Part shown: positions 60,498-64,000 of the stretch, piece by piece
How positions within the stretch are numbered: position 1 is the stretch's first letter
Layout: each line of letters starts with the position of its first letter
Origin: Simplicispira sp. 125
GTDB taxonomy: Bacteria > Pseudomonadota > Gammaproteobacteria > Burkholderiales > Burkholderiaceae_C
Length of the DNA: 64,000 bases
NCBI RefSeq assembly: GCF_003096555.1
Contig: NZ_QEKM01000001.1
Coordinates: 124,001 to 188,000, forward strand
Direction of reading: 5' to 3'
The notes under the pieces: model-generated
Told to the model about the DNA's origin: nothing
Seen by the model: only the letters and a program-made list of their open reading frames with translations
Databases searched by the model: none
Translations under genes and position numbers: made by a program

Positions 60498-61508
60498 ATG
60501 GAAACCGTACAAATCGGCCTGTGGGTCGTGGTGATGCTGGTAGTGCTGGCGGTCCTGTTCGACTTCATGAACGGGTTTCATGATGCTGCCAACTCGATTG
60601 CCACGGTGGTCTCCACCGGCGTGCTGCGCCCCGGGCAGGCAGTGGTGTTTGCCGCCTTCTTCAATTTCGTCGCCATTTTCATTTTTCACCTCAGCGTGGC
60701 TGCCACCATTGGCAAGGGCATCGTGCAGCCCAGTGTGGTGGACACCCACGTCGTGTTTGGTGCGCTGGTCGGCGCCATCTGCTGGAACCTGATCACCTGG
60801 TACTACGGCATCCCCAGCAGCTCGTCGCACGCGCTGATTGGTGGCATCGTGGGGGCCGTGATCGCCAAGGCAGGAGCGGGTGCTCTGGTGTCCGCGGGTA
60901 TTTTGAAAACGGTGGCTTTCATCTTTATCTCGCCGTTGCTGGGTTTCCTGCTGGGCTCGCTCATGATGGTGGCTGTCGCGTGGATTTTTCGCCGGGCACG
61001 CCCCAGTGGGGTTGATAAGTGGTTCCGGCGCTTGCAGCTGATATCAGCCGGGGCGTACAGCCTGGGGCATGGCGGGAATGACGCGCAAAAGACCATCGGT
61101 ATCATCTGGCTGCTGCTGATTGCCACGGGTTACGCTTCGGCCTCCGACGCGTCACCGCCGCTGTGGAGCATCGTGATCTGCTATGCAGCGATTGGCCTGG
61201 GCACGATGTTTGGCGGCTGGCGCATCGTCAAGACCATGGGCCAGAAAATCACCAAGCTCAAACCTGTCGGCGGTTTTTGCGCAGAGACGGGTGGCGCCAT
61301 GACCTTGTTTCTGGCCACCATGCTGGGCATTCCGGTATCCACCACACACACCATTACCGGGGCCATCGTCGGCGTGGGTTCTACGCAGCGCGCTAGTGCT
61401 GTGCGCTGGGGTGTGGCAGGCAATATTGTCTGGGCCTGGATTTTGACGATTCCGGCCAGCGCGTTCGTGGCCGCTATCGCCTACTGGATCAGTCTGCAGA
61501 TGTTCTGA
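60498..61508 (+). CDS. Low-affinity inorganic phosphate transporter (PiT family)
   Basis: A 336-residue symporter with about ten helices. The duplicated family motif occurs as FDFMNGFHDAANSIATVVSTG (near residue 19) and SLGHGGNDAQKTIGI (near 190). Moves phosphate (as metal phosphate) with protons. Its gene is followed by a palindromic element forming a strong hairpin. Confidence 0.93.
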   Translation: METVQIGLWVVVMLVVLAVLFDFMNGFHDAANSIATVVSTGVLRPGQAVVFAAFFNFVAIFIFHLSVAATIGKGIVQPSVVDTHVVFGALVGAICWNLITWYYGIPSSSSHALIGGIVGAVIAKAGAGALVSAGILKTVAFIFISPLLGFLLGSLMMVAVAWIFRRARPSGVDKWFRRLQLISAGAYSLGHGGNDAQKTIGIIWLLLIATGYASASDASPPLWSIVICYAAIGLGTMFGGWRIVKTMGQKITKLKPVGGFCAETGGAMTLFLATMLGIPVSTTHTITGAIVGVGSTQRASAVRWGVAGNIVWAWILTIPASAFVAAIAYWISLQMF

Positions 61509-61525
61509 TTTTTATGCTATCGAAT

Positions 61526-61570
61526 AAATAGCTGCTGACGCTTGTTATACAAGCCTCAGCAGCTATTTTG
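61526..61570. repeat. Palindromic element between pit and TM2 gene
   Basis: AATAGCTGCTGA and TCAGCAGCTATT are perfect 12-bp complements around a 17-base loop (CGCTTGTTATACAAGCC, itself pairing). Lies between convergent genes and likely acts as a bidirectional terminator. Confidence 0.85.
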
Positions 61571-61574
61571 CTTA

Positions 61575-62021
61575 TTACTGGGAGATCTTGCGCGCTTCCT
61601 CGATCTGGTATTCAAAGTAGCGCTGAAAGCTGAAGGCCAGGCTGGCCATGAGCACGGCGGTGCCAATCATCAGGGACACCACGATGGCGCCAATGGTGAG
61701 CCAGTGGGTTTGGCCCGGCGCGGCGTCGGCGGGTGCCGTGGGGTTAAAGCGCGCGTTCCATCGCTCCGGGGTGGTCAATCCATACAGAATCGCGCGCAGC
61801 GCACACCCGGCGATGGTAAAACCCAGCAACGGGATAAGTACCCAACTCCAGTGATCGTCCAGCCCCATTTGCTGCACGCGCTCAATGCCATACAGCCCCA
61901 GCGCCGTGGGAATCGGCAGCATCCAGCCCAGCAAATCGCCCATGCCGTACAGGTAGAAGCGGTGCAGGCCCAGTGGCCCGCCAAAAAAGGTGAGCCAAGC
62001 AGCGATGGTCTTGTTTTTCAT
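61575..62021 (-). CDS. TM2 domain protein
   Basis: A 148-residue membrane protein. The TM2 motif is MKNKTIAAWLTFFGGPLGLHRFYLYGMGDLLGW at the N-terminus, followed by two more helices near 60-85 and 107-135. Function unknown. ATG 62021 is used; the upstream frame overlaps the acetyltransferase gene. Confidence 0.82.
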   Translation of the reverse strand: MKNKTIAAWLTFFGGPLGLHRFYLYGMGDLLGWMLPIPTALGLYGIERVQQMGLDDHWSWVLIPLLGFTIAGCALRAILYGLTTPERWNARFNPTAPADAAPGQTHWLTIGAIVVSLMIGTAVLMASLAFSFQRYFEYQIEEARKISQ

Positions 62022-62028
62022 CCCTGCA

Positions 62029-62550
62029 TTATTCGGGGGAAGTGGCGTTGCCGGAGCCCAGGGGTCTTTGCATGAGCACGATGTCGCGCCAAGCGCCATG
62101 TTTCCAGCCCACGGCGCGCATCACCCCCACCTCGGAAAAACCCAATGCACGGTGCAGGGCGATGGAGCCTTCATTGGCGGAATCGCCGATGACCGCCATG
62201 AGCTGGCGTACGCCGGCCGCCTCGGCATGGGCTGCCAGTGCGGTGAGCAGGGCGCGGCCCATGCCCATGCCCCGTGCGCTGTCGGCCACATAGACCGAGT
62301 CTTCGGCTGAAAAACGGTAGGCGGGCCGGGGTTTGAACCAGTTGGCGTAGGCAAAGCCCAGAACCTGCCCGTCCTGCTCGGCTACCAGCCAGGGCAGGCC
62401 GCGGGCCAGTACCTCGGCACGGCGGGCCGCCATGTCGGCGGCGCTGGGCGGATCGATCTCGAAAGTGCCCGTACCATGCAATACATGGTGGGCGTAGATG
62501 GCGGTGATGGCAGCGAGATCGCCGTCATGGCTGGGTCGAATCAGTGGCAT
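62029..62550 (-). CDS. GNAT family N-acetyltransferase (phosphinothricin acetyltransferase-like)
   Basis: A 173-residue enzyme with the family layout IRPSHDGDLAAITAIYAHHVL at the start and the acetyl-CoA loop VADSARGMGMGRALLTALAAHA near residue 88, and KHGAWRDIVLMQRPL at the end. Members acetylate phosphinothricin, methionine sulfoximine or related amines; the true substrate is unknown. Confidence 0.86.
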   Translation of the reverse strand: MPLIRPSHDGDLAAITAIYAHHVLHGTGTFEIDPPSAADMAARRAEVLARGLPWLVAEQDGQVLGFAYANWFKPRPAYRFSAEDSVYVADSARGMGMGRALLTALAAHAEAAGVRQLMAVIGDSANEGSIALHRALGFSEVGVMRAVGWKHGAWRDIVLMQRPLGSGNATSPE

Positions 62551-62585
62551 AAATTCAAGAACCGTTTCTCAGGAGCAAACAAAGA

Positions 62586-62591
62586 TATAAT
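62586..62591 (+). promoter_or_regulatory. -10 box of the rpsP operon
   Basis: A consensus TATAAT hexamer 112 bases before rpsP, in the gap after the divergent acetyltransferase gene. No strong -35 was recognised. Confidence 0.5.
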
Positions 62592-62702
62592 CGGCGGCTT
62601 TGCAGCGTGTCGCTGACCGGGTGGTCATGTCGCGTGTCTCAAACGTTGCGAATTTCTGTGGCCTGTGCGCTGTGCGCCGGCCCACCACCCGAAGGATAAA
62701 TC

Positions 62703-62954
62703 ATGGTCGTCATTCGACTCTCTCGCGGCGGCTCCAAGGGCCGTCCTTTCTTCAACATCGTCGTTGCTGACAAGCGCGTACGCCGTGATGGCCGCTTTAT
62801 CGAGCGCCTGGGTTTCTACAACCCCACGGCCAAGGAAACCGAAGAAGGCCTGCGCATTGCGCAAGACCGTCTGGCCTACTGGGTGGGCGTGGGTGCACAG
62901 TCGTCCCCTACGGTGGATCGTCTGATCAAGCAAGCGGCCAAGAAGGCTGCCTGA
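62703..62954 (+). CDS. rpsP: 30S ribosomal protein S16
   Basis: An 83-residue ribosomal protein: [34 protein letters not shown] is the bS16 pattern. First gene of the conserved rpsP-rimM-trmD-rplS operon. Confidence 0.97.
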   Translation: MVVIRLSRGGSKGRPFFNIVVADKRVRRDGRFIERLGFYNPTAKETEEGLRIAQDRLAYWVGVGAQSSPTVDRLIKQAAKKAA

Positions 62955-62976
62955 GGCTCTTGTAGCTTCCACAAGG

Positions 62977-63019
62977 GCGGGTTGCGTCGGTCCATGGCTG
63001 GCGGAACCCGCCTTTTTTC
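62977..63019 (+). terminator. Terminator-like hairpin between rpsP and rimM
   Basis: GGGCGGGTT and AACCCGCC arms with a 22-base loop are followed by TTTTTT. In an operon such a structure usually lowers, rather than ends, expression of the downstream genes. Confidence 0.6.
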
Positions 63020-63040
63020 ATTTCTTCGCAGGCCTATGCC

Positions 63041-63610
63041 ATGACTCTCGCACTGAATCTGGAGCCCGCCGAGCTGCCCCTGGATGCCGTCGAGGTCGGG
63101 CGAATCGCCGATGCCTGGGGTGTCAAGGGCTGGTTCAAGGTGCTGTCGCACAACACTGATCCGCAAGCCTTGCTGGCGGCCCGTAGCTGGTTTTTGCAGC
63201 CCAGCGAGCGGGGCGCTCGCACGTTCAGCGGAACGGCCCGGCTGGCCATCCGGCAGTCGCGCACGCATTCTGATTCCGTCGTGGCCTGGGCGCAGGGCGT
63301 GGACGACCGCAATACCGCTGAACTGTTGCGCGGCGCACGCATTTTTGTGCCCCGTGCAGATTTTCCCCAGACCCAGAGCGATGAGTATTACTGGGTCGAT
63401 CTGATCGGCCTGGATGTGGTCAACCGTGAAGGTGTTGCCCTGGGGCAGGTGCGTGAGCTGCTGTCTACCGGCCCCCAGACAGTGCTGGTGATCGTCTATG
63501 AACAGGACGGCAAGCCGCAAGAGCGCATGGTACCGTTCGTGTCGGCCTATGTCGACAAGGTCGAACTGCCGGAGCGCCGCATCACGGTGGACTGGCAACC
63601 CGACTACTAA
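63041..63610 (+). CDS. rimM: Ribosome maturation factor RimM
   Basis: A 189-residue factor for 30S subunit maturation. N-terminal barrel VEVGRIADAWGVKGWFKV near residue 18 and PRC-barrel YYWVDLIGLDVVNREGVALG near 130, both typical. Follows rpsP. Confidence 0.93.
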   Translation: MTLALNLEPAELPLDAVEVGRIADAWGVKGWFKVLSHNTDPQALLAARSWFLQPSERGARTFSGTARLAIRQSRTHSDSVVAWAQGVDDRNTAELLRGARIFVPRADFPQTQSDEYYWVDLIGLDVVNREGVALGQVRELLSTGPQTVLVIVYEQDGKPQERMVPFVSAYVDKVELPERRITVDWQPDY

Positions 63611-63629
63611 GCCGCCAGGCCTGCGCAGC

Positions 63630-64000
63630 ATGCGCTTTGACGTCATTACCCTTTTCCCCGAGCTGTTTGGCCCGTTCCTGGCCAGCGGCGTGACGCGCCG
63701 CGCGTATGGCACGGGCCTGGTCGATGTGCGGCTGTGGAACCCGCGTGATTACGCGCAGGGCAACTACCGCCGCGTGGACGACCGCCCGTTCGGTGGCGGC
63801 CCGGGCATGGTGATGATGGCGCCGCCCTTGTTGCGCTGTCTGGACGCCGTGCGTGCAGACCGCCGGGACGCAGCGGGCCACGAGGCGCCCGTGGTTCTTT
63901 TTTCTCCGATGGGCAAGTCTCTGAACCATGGTGCCGTAGAGCGCTGGTCGGCCAGCCAGGGCGCTGTGCTGCTGTGCGGCCGCTATGAGGGTATTGACCA
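63630..64000 (+). CDS. trmD: tRNA (guanine-37-N1)-methyltransferase, 5' part
   Basis: The first 123 codons, cut by the window edge. MRFDVITLFPELFGPFLASGV, RRVDDRPFGGGPGMVMM near residue 48, and the SPOUT knot start LLCGRYEGID at the very end are diagnostic. It begins 19 bp after rimM. Confidence 0.95.
   Translation, partial: MRFDVITLFPELFGPFLASGVTRRAYGTGLVDVRLWNPRDYAQGNYRRVDDRPFGGGPGMVMMAPPLLRCLDAVRADRRDAAGHEAPVVLFSPMGKSLNHGAVERWSASQGAVLLCGRYEGID

Overview
The window reads as a chromosomal segment of a high-GC betaproteobacterium of the order Burkholderiales, most likely family Comamonadaceae (Acidovorax or a close relative). This is inferred from protein types and gene neighbourhoods (trxB-ftsK-lolA-rarA, rpsP-rimM-trmD, livHMGF, DUF3579 next to rsmB, degradative HMG-CoA reductase) and was not tested by a database search. 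No rRNA, tRNA, CRISPR array, prophage or complete insertion sequence was seen.

Layout. 1-5600: end of a nucleoside (BMP-type) ABC transporter, adenosine deaminase, a HIT protein and two adjacent Crp/Fnr-type regulators. 5700-8750: a run of small envelope/stress genes (two collagen-like lipoproteins, DUF3309, a crystallin/glycine-zipper protein, CsbD, a BON lipoprotein) and a broken small ORF. 8900-13900: a complete branched-chain 2-oxoacid dehydrogenase operon (E1alpha, E1beta, E2, E3). 14100-23600: guaD, dcd, a zinc metallopeptidase, a SulP-STAS-cNMP protein, rhlE, apaH, a CorC/HlyC-like protein and an H-NS-like protein. 24000-33200: acnA, a PAS-GGDEF-EAL protein, an FAD monooxygenase, an MFS transporter and an RNA methyltransferase. 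33300-35740: a Fur-box-preceded feoAB operon. 36280-42260: a TRAP transporter plus class II HMG-CoA reductase operon divergent from a MocR-type regulator, probably for uptake and use of mevalonate or a related acid. 42500-45320: a YkgJ-type protein, argF and argD, with a tandem triplication of the argF 3' end. 45550-55400: DUF3579, rsmB, rpmG-rpmB, trxB, a Crp-type regulator, ftsK, lolA, DUF1304, a uracil-DNA-glycosylase-like protein and rarA. 55650-61500: livHMGF, DUF486, and a DUF47/PiT phosphate pair behind a possible Pho box. 61570-64000: TM2 protein, GNAT acetyltransferase and the start of rpsP-rimM-trmD.

Functional links. Nucleoside uptake, adenosine deaminase and guanine deaminase form a purine salvage theme. 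The bkd operon and livHMGF would import and oxidise branched-chain amino acids and their keto acids, and HMG-CoA metabolism joins leucine degradation.

The most unusual signal is repetitive. (1) A palindromic element of about 45-65 bp (core motif ATAGCTGCT-AGCGCTT and its complement) occurs at least eleven times, between genes and also in frame inside six protein genes (bkdB, acnA, argF, rsmB, lolA, rarA); in lolA it encodes most of the signal peptide. (2) A 161-bp unit carrying the last 17 codons of argF is tandemly repeated behind argF, keeping ATGA/GTGA stop-start overlaps into the next gene. (3) A 101-bp hairpin repeat is present in two identical copies 32 kb apart, with a related element at 16.07 kb.
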